Source: Turneriella parva DSM 21527 (GTDB lineage: Bacteria; Spirochaetota; Leptospiria; Turneriellales; Turneriellaceae). Taken from it: 64,000 bases of DNA. The stretch is taken from assembly GCF_000266885.1 (NCBI RefSeq), contig NC_018020.1, positions 3,224,001 through 3,288,000 of the forward strand, in the 5' to 3' direction. Made by a program: the position numbers and the translations under genes. A model generated the notes under the pieces. The model worked only from the letters and a program-made list of their open reading frames with translations, made no database searches and had not been told where the DNA came from. This document shows positions 24,961-32,929 of the stretch, piece by piece. Numbering within the stretch: position 1 is the stretch's first letter; each line of letters opens with the position of its first letter.

Positions 24961-25527
24961 CTATTTCTCCCATTCGGGTTCGGCGACGCCATTCAAATGG
25001 TTGAGGTAGCGCGCGAGCACAAAAAAATAGTCCGATAGGCGGTTAATGAATGAGAGCAGCAACGGCTCCTGAACAGCTGCGGCGATCATTGCGCGCTCGG
25101 CGCGGCGTGAGACGCTGCGGCAAATATGTGCATGTGCCGCCGCAGGTGAACCGCCGGGAAGAATAAAATTCGTGAGCGGCTTCAGGTGCGCCTGCATACG
25201 ATCGATCGCCGCTTCGAGCGCCGCGATATCGGGTTCTGCAATGCGGCGGGCGAGCTTGGCCAGAAACTTCTGGTCACCCACGGCTAATTCTGCACCCAAA
25301 TCAAATAGTCGGTTTTGCAGTGCCTCTAACAAATGGCGAATTTCGACCATCGCGCCATAATGAGGAGTGCCGCTTTTGTCGCCGAGATTGGCGAGCAATG
25401 CCCCGACGAAGCTGTTGAGTTCGTCAATCTCGCCATAAGCCGTGACACGTTTATCGTTCTTTTGCACGCGTCCGCCGCCGAAGAGCGACGTTTCGCCGCT
25501 GTCGCCTGTTTTTGTATAGATTTTCAT
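24961..25527 (-). CDS. PduO-type cob(I)yrinic acid a,c-diamide/cobalamin adenosyltransferase
   Basis: 188 residues. The N-terminal ATP-binding signature MKIYTKTGDSGETSLFGGGR and the C-terminal RSVSRRAERAM helix are diagnostic of PduO/CobO-2 type adenosyltransferases, which transfer the adenosyl group of ATP to cob(I)alamin to form coenzyme B12. It lies 10 bp behind pyruvate kinase on the same strand, so the two probably share a transcript. Likely clients such as methylmalonyl-CoA mutase are not in the window. Confidence 0.95.
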   Translation of the reverse strand: MKIYTKTGDSGETSLFGGGRVQKNDKRVTAYGEIDELNSFVGALLANLGDKSGTPHYGAMVEIRHLLEALQNRLFDLGAELAVGDQKFLAKLARRIAEPDIAALEAAIDRMQAHLKPLTNFILPGGSPAAAHAHICRSVSRRAERAMIAAAVQEPLLLSFINRLSDYFFVLARYLNHLNGVAEPEWEK

Positions 25528-25537
25528 GGGAGTCAGG

Positions 25538-26944
25538 TTATAGCGTGCGCACCTGTATCGATTCTACGCGTTCATTGCCCGCTATAATATCAGACACTAT
25601 AACGATTCTGCTGCCCGACGGCAAAAGTTTCTTTTTCGACAAGGTGCTGAAAGCTGTCTTTATCGTGCGTTCGGGGTCAGAAGAGAAATCAATCCTAAAC
25701 GGATAACAGGCGCGGTTCAGCAAGAGCTTGCGCCTCACCTGTGACATGTTGGTGAAGGCAAAAACTGTCGCGAACTTGGGTCTGTATGCTGTCACGAAAT
25801 CAGCGGTGAGACCGCGGCGCGTGAAGACGACGACTGCATCGGCTTTAAGCTGGTCGGCGAGCTCGACTGCAGATTCGGCGAAGGCCCCTTTTACGTCGTC
25901 AGATTTGAAATCGCGCGACCAGCCGATACCGCCGGTGCGTTCGATGCGTTTCAGTATCTTGTCGAGAGTCTCGGCCGCCTTCAGCGGAAATTTGCCTGCT
26001 GCCGTTTCACCTGAAAGCATGACGGCATCGACTTCTTCATAGGCTGCATTCGCGACGTCAGTTACCTCAGCGCGAGTTGGTATCGGGTTTTCAATCATCG
26101 ATTCGAGCAAGTGCGTCGCGACGATGACACGTTTACCCTGCAGCGCGCACTCTTTGACGATGCGGCGCTGTATAATCGGCAGCTCTTCGATTGGCACTTC
26201 GACGCCGAGATCGCCGCGCGCAACCATGACACCGTGCGAGGCCGCAATGATTTCTTTGTAGTTGGTCACTGCCTGCGAGTCTTCGATCTTGGCGATGACC
26301 TGCGCATGGCCGTTATAGCGTTCGATCATGCGCTTGCATTCTTCGACGTCGGCCGCGGTGCGTACGAACGAGAGTGCGATAAAGTCGACATCGTTTTTAA
26401 TGCCGAACATAATGTCTTGTACGTCTTTCGCCGTGATCGACGGCAGATTCACGCGAATGCCCGGTAAGTTGATATGGCGCCGGGACTTCATGACGCCGCC
26501 GTCGACAACTTTGCACTTGAGGCCGAAATCTGTTTTTTCAACGACGTCGAGGTTGATGATGCCGTTATCTACCGTGATACGGTCGCCGGGCTTCATGTCT
26601 TTGAGCATGTCGCGGTAGTTGACGGTGATCACACTCTGGCTCTCGGAGTTTTCACCACCCGCGGTAATTTCGATGACGTCGCCCACATTCAGCGTGAAGT
26701 TCTGCAGCAGGTCGCCCGTGCGAATTTCAGGCCCTTGCGTATCGAGCAAAATCGCGATTGGCATCGCAGCCGTCTTGTTGTATGATTTGATTTTCTGAAT
26801 CACCTCGAGGTGACTTTTGTGTTCGCCGTGAGACATGTTGATGCGCGCAATATTCATGCCCGATGCAGCGAGCGCCCGAATTTTATCGAGGGTGTTGGTG
26901 GCGGGGCCAATTGTGCAGATAATTTTGGTTTTTCGGTATTCCAT
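25538..26944 (-). CDS. pyk: Pyruvate kinase
   Basis: 468 residues from ATG 26944 ([18 protein letters not shown]); the ORF can be extended to 27067 but the added residues are not family-like. The catalytic segments [22 protein letters not shown], the Lys-bearing [10 protein letters not shown], the [12 protein letters not shown] motif and [12 protein letters not shown] are all present. A C-terminal regulatory domain is shortened relative to some homologues but follows the usual order. It converts PEP and ADP to pyruvate and ATP. The adenosyltransferase gene follows directly. Confidence 0.96.
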   Translation of the reverse strand: MEYRKTKIICTIGPATNTLDKIRALAASGMNIARINMSHGEHKSHLEVIQKIKSYNKTAAMPIAILLDTQGPEIRTGDLLQNFTLNVGDVIEITAGGENSESQSVITVNYRDMLKDMKPGDRITVDNGIINLDVVEKTDFGLKCKVVDGGVMKSRRHINLPGIRVNLPSITAKDVQDIMFGIKNDVDFIALSFVRTAADVEECKRMIERYNGHAQVIAKIEDSQAVTNYKEIIAASHGVMVARGDLGVEVPIEELPIIQRRIVKECALQGKRVIVATHLLESMIENPIPTRAEVTDVANAAYEEVDAVMLSGETAAGKFPLKAAETLDKILKRIERTGGIGWSRDFKSDDVKGAFAESAVELADQLKADAVVVFTRRGLTADFVTAYRPKFATVFAFTNMSQVRRKLLLNRACYPFRIDFSSDPERTIKTAFSTLSKKKLLPSGSRIVIVSDIIAGNERVESIQVRTL

Positions 26945-27042
26945 GGGGGCTAAGACCTTAGAGCGAGAGAGTCTGCGTCTGAAAAGGCAATTTCTTCTTG
27001 CCCGTGCTGTCGGCGGCTGCGGCATTACCTTGACCGCCTGCC

Positions 27043-27957
27043 ATGGAAGACCTCTATACGCTGACACCTTCTCGCTCAGAACAGGCGCAAGAGATGAACC
27101 GTCTTGTGCGCCTGCTTGCGCAGTCGGGCAAGAATAACTTCAAAAAATTCGTCTACGACCCGCTTTACAAGGCCGCATGGGAAAGACGAGCCGCCGATGC
27201 GCGAAAGACACTCGAACACCTCAGAGCCGAGCTCAAAAACCCTGCTTACCGCAATACGCTCGCGCCGAACTGCAAACGCATGATTGGCGCCGCCATGGCC
27301 GAGAATCTGTCGGTATTCGGCGACACGGTGCTGTTCTTTCTCGAAGTTATCCAGATTATTCCGCAGGTGGGCGAGGCCAAAGAGTCTGCGGAGTTCATGT
27401 CGATTCTGAAAGGGCCGCTGGGTGTTTGGCAAAAAGAGCAAGACGAGCGCAGCGCATACCTTTTCGACCGCGAACTCAATAACATGCAAGACGCGCAGAT
27501 CGCCGAAGCGCTTGAGCCTGTGAAGCTCGGTGTTACCGAAGAGCGGGCACGCATCAACGCTGAAATACAGCGCCTGTACCAGCAGATTCTGATCGCGTCG
27601 CGGGCCGATAACTACAAGCGTGCGGGGCAATTACTTTCGCGCTACATGATCGAGTACAGCGACGCCGAAGATTACGCCGAAAAAGACGTGCGTAAGGTCA
27701 TCGATGCGCTCAAAGCCCGCGATAAAACATTCGAAGAGTCATTAAATGCGCTGCTCGCGACCGATCTCTATTACCGCATCTCTCAGGGTATCATGAAAGG
27801 TGACCTCAGAGCCGCAGTCAGAATGATCAGAAAATATGCCCACATCTTCGAGGGAAATCCGAATATACGCTATTATTATGAAATTGACCGCCTTGAACGT
27901 ATGCTCTACAATGTCATCACCAAGAAAGACTTGTGGAAGTTCATCAAAAAGGCTTGA
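27043..27957 (+). CDS. Hypothetical helical protein at the head of the partner-switch operon
   Basis: 304 residues, almost entirely predicted helical, with no signal peptide or TM segment. It contains long charged helices ([40 protein letters not shown]). I do not recognise a domain. It is divergent from pyk and ends 24 bp before the rsbV-like gene, so a role connected with that signalling module is possible but only by context. Confidence 0.75.
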   Translation: MEDLYTLTPSRSEQAQEMNRLVRLLAQSGKNNFKKFVYDPLYKAAWERRAADARKTLEHLRAELKNPAYRNTLAPNCKRMIGAAMAENLSVFGDTVLFFLEVIQIIPQVGEAKESAEFMSILKGPLGVWQKEQDERSAYLFDRELNNMQDAQIAEALEPVKLGVTEERARINAEIQRLYQQILIASRADNYKRAGQLLSRYMIEYSDAEDYAEKDVRKVIDALKARDKTFEESLNALLATDLYYRISQGIMKGDLRAAVRMIRKYAHIFEGNPNIRYYYEIDRLERMLYNVITKKDLWKFIKKA

Positions 27958-27981
27958 GATAGATTGCAGAAATGAGGTAAC

Positions 27982-28329
27982 ATGGCAGAAGCACAGATAA
28001 AGATTGAAGAAAAAATTACAGGCAAGAAGGCTGTGCTGCAGCTCACAGGCGAACTCGATGCAAAAACCACCCCTGAACTCAAGGCCCGCCTCGATGCCGT
28101 CGTCGCCTCGGGCGCCGATGCTCTGCTCATCGACATGGCGCGGCTCACATATATTTCATCGGCAGGGTGCGGAGCTCTGAACGCCACGCTCAAGGCACTG
28201 AAAGACAAAGGTGGCAAACTCATTTTATCGTCGCTCACCAAAGAGGTTCGCGACACGATGGATCTGATGTTCTTCACCAAACGCGTGGCAGTCTACAACA
28301 ATCTTGCCGAGGGCGAGAAGAATTTATGA
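27982..28329 (+). CDS. STAS-domain anti-anti-sigma factor (RsbV/SpoIIAA-like)
   Basis: 115 residues, a single STAS domain. A GAGGT lies 5 bases upstream of the ATG. The regulatory phosphorylation segment LTYISSAGCGALN has the Ser-Ser-Ala-Gly pattern at the start of helix 2 that RsbW-type kinases phosphorylate and SpoIIE-type phosphatases reset. Both partners follow directly. Its stop overlaps the ATG of a 20-codon mini-ORF. Unphosphorylated protein would sequester the RsbW-like ATPase and free a sigma factor or other target, by analogy with the family. Confidence 0.92.
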   Translation: MAEAQIKIEEKITGKKAVLQLTGELDAKTTPELKARLDAVVASGADALLIDMARLTYISSAGCGALNATLKALKDKGGKLILSSLTKEVRDTMDLMFFTKRVAVYNNLAEGEKNL

Positions 28330-28388
28330 AACACGAGGTTGCGAAGTCGACGCCCGGCATGGACGCCGTCGGGGGCGGCGACCTATAA
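28326..28388 (+). CDS. 20-codon mini-ORF between rsbV-like and rsbW-like genes
   Basis: ATG at 28326 overlaps the upstream TGA (ATGA), and the TAA ends 2 bases before the TTG proposed as start of the RsbW-like gene. It encodes MKHEVAKSTPGMDAVGGGDL. A peptide this short probably has no function of its own; it could carry ribosomes from one gene to the next. It may be chance. Confidence 0.35.
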   Translation: MKHEVAKSTPGMDAVGGGDL

Positions 28389-28390
28389 AG

Positions 28391-28864
28391 TTGCGCACCG
28401 AGATTCAACTCACTATCTCAGGTGACGTCAGCGAGCTGAAGGGCGTGCGCGAAGCTGTGCGTGCCTTTCTCGATTCGACCAGACGCATTGATCTGGCAGA
28501 AGATGCGACCGAAGGGCTCGACTCGATACAGCAAAGCCGCATAATTCTGGCAATCGACGAGGCTGTCGCCAACATCATCGAGCATGGGTTTCCCGACGCG
28601 GCTGCCCTGGCGCAGGCGCAGATCAGACTCACGATGCGCAAAACGCTTGAACACGTTGAATTTGAAATCTGCGACAACGGAGTTGCATTCAATCCGTTGG
28701 AGCACAAGAGCGACACGGAGTTCTATTACGAAGAGGGGCTCGAGAACGGAGTGGGGCTGATTACTCTGACGACACTCGATTGTAGCTACCGGCGCATCGA
28801 CGACAAGCATAACATATTAACGCTGCGCCGCAACTGGGGCAAGGCCGGCGGAGAGAAATCATGA
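28391..28864 (+). CDS. RsbW-like anti-sigma factor / serine kinase (GHKL ATPase)
   Basis: 157 residues if it starts at TTG 28391 (MRTEIQLTISGDVSELKGV), where homology begins. The frame is open upstream to 28304, but that part overlaps rsbV and reads as Arg-rich filler. The ATPase N-box IDEAVANIIEHGFPD and G1 box ICDNGVAFNP are clear; the lid GLENGVGLITL follows. Such proteins bind a sigma factor or phosphorylate their STAS partner. Its stop overlaps the SpoIIE-type gene ATG by four bases, a standard partner-switch order (V-W-U). Confidence 0.85.
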   Translation: MRTEIQLTISGDVSELKGVREAVRAFLDSTRRIDLAEDATEGLDSIQQSRIILAIDEAVANIIEHGFPDAAALAQAQIRLTMRKTLEHVEFEICDNGVAFNPLEHKSDTEFYYEEGLENGVGLITLTTLDCSYRRIDDKHNILTLRRNWGKAGGEKS

Positions 28865-31752
28865 AAAACCTTTGGCAGCGTATCTTGCCGGCTATTTCAC
28901 CAGGTATTCGGCTGAAGCTCACGTTCTTCACGCTGTTTTTTGTGAGCGCCTTGCTCGTGCTGAGTTTTTTGCTGAGTTACATCACGCAAAAGAATGAACT
29001 CAGCAAGTCACTCGATAACGAAGTTAAGGTTCCGCTCAACATGGTGGCGCACAATGTCGGCGAACTGCACCGCATCGCTGACGGCCTGATACAGATCGAA
29101 ATCTTCAATCTGCGCCGCAAACAGAGTGCAGAAAAGGCGCGTAGGTTCAAAAAAACGGTGATGGTCAAAGAGCAGACGATCGGCAACCGCTGGCGCAATC
29201 TCGTAAAAACTTTTGGCGGCAATGTCAAATACACCTACGAAGCGCAGCGATTCGACACTTACTTCAGTTCATATCTGACCGAGAAGAACCTGAAAGAATT
29301 TGAGACATTACTCAAATCATTCATCGACTTCACGCTGAACACGACCGTTTCGGCGAAGCAATTCAATAGTCTGCGCGCGGCAGCAGCGAGGGTCGCCGAA
29401 ATCGAACAGCGTCTCGAAGCTTACAAAAAAGCCGAAGACCAGAAGTCAGAAGCTGAGAAAAAAGAAGAGAAAAGGTTGCAGTCTCTCGTGTCGACGCGCC
29501 GCGGGCAGCTGATCGATCTTTTGAGAAAACCCTTTGAACCGCTGTTTGTGAGTCGGCTCGAACAGGCAAGTTTCAGGCCCGGCACGATTCGTATTCTGAG
29601 TTATGGCAATGAGGATTACAAAGACTACCGCCAGGCTCCGCGCATGCTCGATACGGCTTCGTTTTTCAGGCAGATGGCCCGCGAGCGCAAACAAGAAGAG
29701 GCGCTTTTTCCGCAAGAGAGCTTCAGGGCGTACCGCGAGGCTTTTTTCAGCGGCGAACAGAATGCCGCGCAGAGCGCCGAATTCACATACCGGTCACAGC
29801 CGCACGAAGCACGGTTTTCGCCGATTTATGTGAACCGGCCGGTTGTGGAACGAGCGAGAAAGATTCTCGCGTACCAGGCAAAAGGCAGCGGCGATCTGCT
29901 TGAAAAGTTTGCAGCAGTGGATCAAAAATACATTAAGTTGCTCAAAGAAGCTGCTGATCGCAAGAGCGAACGGCTAAAGGTTCTCAGGGAGAAATCAATC
30001 CCCCCCTATAAAGACGCTGAGTTCATGAATCTCTCGGCTGAGTACCGCAAGCTCGCCGAAAAACGCGATGCGGAGCTTCTGGCGGCGACGAATTACAAAG
30101 AGCTCGAAAAGGCATACCTGGATGCGACAGCGCAGCGGCTGAAAGAAGCGCGCAACTCCCGAGCCGCCGCAGAAAAAGAAATCAAGAATATTGAAGCGCA
30201 GCTAAAAAGCGCAGAAAAGAAAAAAACTGAAGCGGGTCAAAGCAGCGAAGAGCTTGAAGTAGCGCTCGAAAAACAGAAAAAAAACCTCGACGACGCCGAG
30301 CGCAGCATGCAAGAGCTCGCGTTGGTCGAAACGGGTATCGGTGGTAATGCCGAACTCGAGGTGATTGAAGCTCTCTATTCGCTGCGAAATGCGGCGTTGC
30401 TCGCACGCACGAGGCTGAGTCTCGTTTCGGAGCAGAGTGCGCTCGACAGCGTGCTGAAAACAGCGTCTGGCCGAAAAAACCGTGACCGCGAATTTGCCAT
30501 GCTGCGGCAGTTTGTTTACGAGGCGCGCAGCGAGACTGATTTCAAAGTGCCGCGCGGCCAGGTGTCGCCGCTTGCCGGTGGAGTGCTCGCCGTTTCGCGC
30601 ACCGAAGCCGAAGATTATATGCACGACCTCGACACCATTGCGATTACCGAACAAAGCGGGCTTGCGCGCCTGCTGCTGCGCGAAAACGTTGTTGGCTTTA
30701 ATATTTCAATTATCAATAAAGAAGAAGGGTTCGAGCGAATTCGTAAAGCCACGCAGACATTGCTCATCTTCTTGTCGATTATTGCGGTGCTCGCGATCTT
30801 CGCCGCTTGGTATTTTTCTGGCGTTGCCGTTCGCCGCATTGCGTCGCTCAGCGCCACTTCGGCGCTGGTGCGCGACGGCAACCTGAAGGTCGAATTTAAT
30901 GCCAAGGGTTACGATGAACTTGCCACATTGGGTAAAAGCCTCAATGGCATGGTCGAAGGGCTGCGCGAGCGAGAAGAGATGCGTGGCGAACTCATGGCCG
31001 CCGAAGAGATTCAGAAGCGGCTTTTGCCATCAGAGGTGCCGAAGAACCTCAAGGGCAGGGCAGACATCGCCGGCTTTTATAAAGCGATGGCCGGTGTCGG
31101 TGGCGACTACTTTGACTATATCGGTCTCGGCTCTGACTTTGTTGCGATCGCAATGGGCGATGTCTCTAACCATGGCGTCGGGCCGGCGCTCGTGATGGCG
31201 ATGACTCGCTCGCAGCTGCACGCCGCGCTGCGTGAAAAAGAAATCTCGCTGAAGCAGATATTGCTGAAGCTGAACGAGCAGCTCTACGAAGAAACGCCGG
31301 CAAATATTTTCGTGACGTTTTTTCTGGCGCTCTACAACCTCAAGACGGGCGAACTGCAATACGTCTCTGCCGGGCACTCGAAGCCGCTCTTCATGACTGC
31401 AGCGGGCAAAGCGAAATACCTCGAAGCGGGCGGCATGCCGCTCGGCATGGATGACAACGATTTCTTCGCGACAACGATTGAGCTGCAGAAAGTGAAACTC
31501 GCCCCGGGTGATACATTTCTGCAATATACCGACGGCCTCAGCGAAGCCATGAACCCCGAACGCGAGCAGTTCGGCTACGAACGCATGCAAGCAGAACTTC
31601 AGAGTCTGCAGGGCCAGGCGCCCGACGCGGTGCTCGCAGCGCTCGCCAACGCGATTGAAAAGTTCACTGGAACACGCCTCGACCAGCCGGGGCCGAGCGC
31701 GCTCAGCGACGACATTGCGCTGGTGTGCCTCAAAAGACAGGGGGATATATAA
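28861..31752 (+). CDS. Membrane sensor PP2C/SpoIIE phosphatase with HAMP domain (RsbU-like)
   Basis: 963 residues, much longer than RsbU. TM1 lies at about 20-42 and TM2 at about 640-660. About 600 residues between them form the extracytoplasmic part, with long Lys/Glu-rich coiled-coil stretches (KKTEAGQSSEELEVALEK). HAMP follows TM2, then a linker (AAEEIQKRLLP) and the SpoIIE phosphatase. Metal-binding motifs are present: VGGDYFDY, MGDVSNHGVGPALVM, YTDGLSEAMN and LSDDIALVCL. It should dephosphorylate the STAS protein encoded two genes upstream in response to an external or envelope signal. The ligand is unknown. Confidence 0.92.
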   Translation: MKNLWQRILPAISPGIRLKLTFFTLFFVSALLVLSFLLSYITQKNELSKSLDNEVKVPLNMVAHNVGELHRIADGLIQIEIFNLRRKQSAEKARRFKKTVMVKEQTIGNRWRNLVKTFGGNVKYTYEAQRFDTYFSSYLTEKNLKEFETLLKSFIDFTLNTTVSAKQFNSLRAAAARVAEIEQRLEAYKKAEDQKSEAEKKEEKRLQSLVSTRRGQLIDLLRKPFEPLFVSRLEQASFRPGTIRILSYGNEDYKDYRQAPRMLDTASFFRQMARERKQEEALFPQESFRAYREAFFSGEQNAAQSAEFTYRSQPHEARFSPIYVNRPVVERARKILAYQAKGSGDLLEKFAAVDQKYIKLLKEAADRKSERLKVLREKSIPPYKDAEFMNLSAEYRKLAEKRDAELLAATNYKELEKAYLDATAQRLKEARNSRAAAEKEIKNIEAQLKSAEKKKTEAGQSSEELEVALEKQKKNLDDAERSMQELALVETGIGGNAELEVIEALYSLRNAALLARTRLSLVSEQSALDSVLKTASGRKNRDREFAMLRQFVYEARSETDFKVPRGQVSPLAGGVLAVSRTEAEDYMHDLDTIAITEQSGLARLLLRENVVGFNISIINKEEGFERIRKATQTLLIFLSIIAVLAIFAAWYFSGVAVRRIASLSATSALVRDGNLKVEFNAKGYDELATLGKSLNGMVEGLREREEMRGELMAAEEIQKRLLPSEVPKNLKGRADIAGFYKAMAGVGGDYFDYIGLGSDFVAIAMGDVSNHGVGPALVMAMTRSQLHAALREKEISLKQILLKLNEQLYEETPANIFVTFFLALYNLKTGELQYVSAGHSKPLFMTAAGKAKYLEAGGMPLGMDDNDFFATTIELQKVKLAPGDTFLQYTDGLSEAMNPEREQFGYERMQAELQSLQGQAPDAVLAALANAIEKFTGTRLDQPGPSALSDDIALVCLKRQGDI

Positions 31753-31783
31753 CCGGCACGGCGCATCTTGCCGAGAATAGAGT

Positions 31784-32245
31784 ATGGCATTGAATAATGA
31801 ACAGAAGGCTGAACTCATTCGCCGGGGAAATACCCTTTTTAACGAAGGCCGCTACTTTGATGCCGGCAGGGTGTTCACGACAGTAGGCTACAAAACCGGC
31901 CTCATTCGCCTGGGTGACCTGTTTTATTTTGAAAAAGAAATGCCGCTCGTGGCGTATGGCTTCTATCGCAACGCCAACCACCGCCCGATGCTCGACAAGA
32001 TCGGCGAAGGTTTTGTGTTCGCGCTGAAATGCCTGCTATATGAACCGGGCGCAGAGCCAGAGAAATCTACGGTGCCGGCTCAGCCTGCGCCGGCGAAGGC
32101 GAAAGCTGCACCCATAGCATCAGAAGATGAATTCCGTGTGAGGCAGTCCAATTCGCCCGATGCGGGCATACCAGCCAGGCAACAAAAAGAAGATAAAGAG
32201 GCGAAAGTTGCCCGCGCAATAGCGATGCTGCAAAAGCTCGCGTAG
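31784..32245 (+). CDS. Small conserved-looking protein, helical N-terminus and Pro/Ala linker
   Basis: 153 residues, not recognised. The N-terminal 85 residues (ELIRRGNTLFNEGRYFDAGR, LIRLGDLFYFEKEMPLVAYG) look like one or two TPR-type helical hairpins. A Pro/Ala/Lys-rich linker follows, then a short charged helix (EDKEAKVARAIAMLQKLA). No signal peptide. It lies 31 bp behind the SpoIIE gene on the same strand and immediately before the large structured element at 32255. Confidence 0.65.
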   Translation: MALNNEQKAELIRRGNTLFNEGRYFDAGRVFTTVGYKTGLIRLGDLFYFEKEMPLVAYGFYRNANHRPMLDKIGEGFVFALKCLLYEPGAEPEKSTVPAQPAPAKAKAAPIASEDEFRVRQSNSPDAGIPARQQKEDKEAKVARAIAMLQKLA

Positions 32246-32560
32246 CACATTTTCACGACAACAATTTTCGCAGCTTCGGCTGCCGAACCCGCAGTGACTC
32301 GGCGGGAACTCGCGAAGCCAGAACAACGGGCGATTTTTTTTCGCAATTTTCGGCGCGATTTCGCCGAGAAGCGAAAAATCGGCGTGAATTTTGGCGTCTT
32401 CGCCACTTGCAGAGCGAATCGCGACCGATTCGCGGGGGAATTTGCGCCGATTAGGGCCGAAAATTGTGGAAAAAAATCGCACCAGCGAGTTCCCGCCGAG
32501 TCACCACAGCGCGAAGTTATTTTTGTCGTTCGCTCAGGCGCCTCGCCCGTCTAACTGGTT
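32246..32560 (+). other. 315-bp gene-free stretch holding a 275-nt multi-armed structured element
   Basis: No ORF of quality is present. The stretch folds into nested inverted repeats. Outer arms are 32255-32261/32523-32529 (7 bp). A hairpin at 32270-32283 has five pairs and a cUUCGg tetraloop. A perfect 20-bp stem is 32294-32313/32485-32504. A 25-position stem is 32330-32354/32456-32480 with two G.U pairs. A 16-position stem is 32377-32392/32437-32452 with four G.U pairs. Terminal hairpins are 32359-32376 and 32414-32433. All the wobble pairs are G.U only on the plus strand, which argues for a plus-strand RNA. It lies between two plus-strand genes and could be a 3' element of the first, a leader of the second, or an independent RNA or palindromic repeat. 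Confidence 0.75.
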
Positions 32561-32929
32561 ATGGTGTCGAAAACATTCAAGACCCTGGTCGTCGAGATCT
32601 GCGCGTCGCTGCTGATTGCGGCGGCGCTCGCAGGCTTTAATCTCGTGGCGAGCGAGACGCCAATGCCTGAATTCAGAAACGATGCAGATGCGAACCCGGT
32701 CTTGCTCGCGCATGGCCGTGGCGGCGGTAACCGGGGCGGGCGCCACCATCGGGGTGGTATCGGGCATCGCCCGCGACCTCAGGGGCAAAGGCATCACCAC
32801 GGAAACGGTGCGCGCACTGGCAACAATGCACCGACGCCGCAGGGGCAGCCGGCGATCGCACCCGATGCTGCTCCGCAACCGGTGCCGGCAGCGCCCGTTA
32901 CCGGCAACGAACCCCCTGCGGTCAGGTAA
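32561..32929 (+). CDS. Small exported His/Gly/Arg-rich protein
   Basis: 122 residues. An uncleaved or cleaved N-terminal hydrophobic helix (CASLLIAAALAGFNLVAS) precedes a short acidic part, then a low-complexity region rich in Gly, His and Arg (GRGGGNRGGRHHRGGIG, GQRHHHGNG) and a Pro/Ala-rich tail. The His clusters could bind metal. No family recognised. The ATG follows the structured element by 31 bases and has no clear Shine-Dalgarno. Its stop overlaps the convergent RND gene by 8 bp. Confidence 0.55.
   Translation: MVSKTFKTLVVEICASLLIAAALAGFNLVASETPMPEFRNDADANPVLLAHGRGGGNRGGRHHRGGIGHRPRPQGQRHHHGNGARTGNNAPTPQGQPAIAPDAAPQPVPAAPVTGNEPPAVR

Noticed and set aside
28304-28390. Longer RsbW-like start at 28304
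   Set aside because: The added residues are Arg-rich filler overlapping the STAS gene; homology begins at the TTG 28391.
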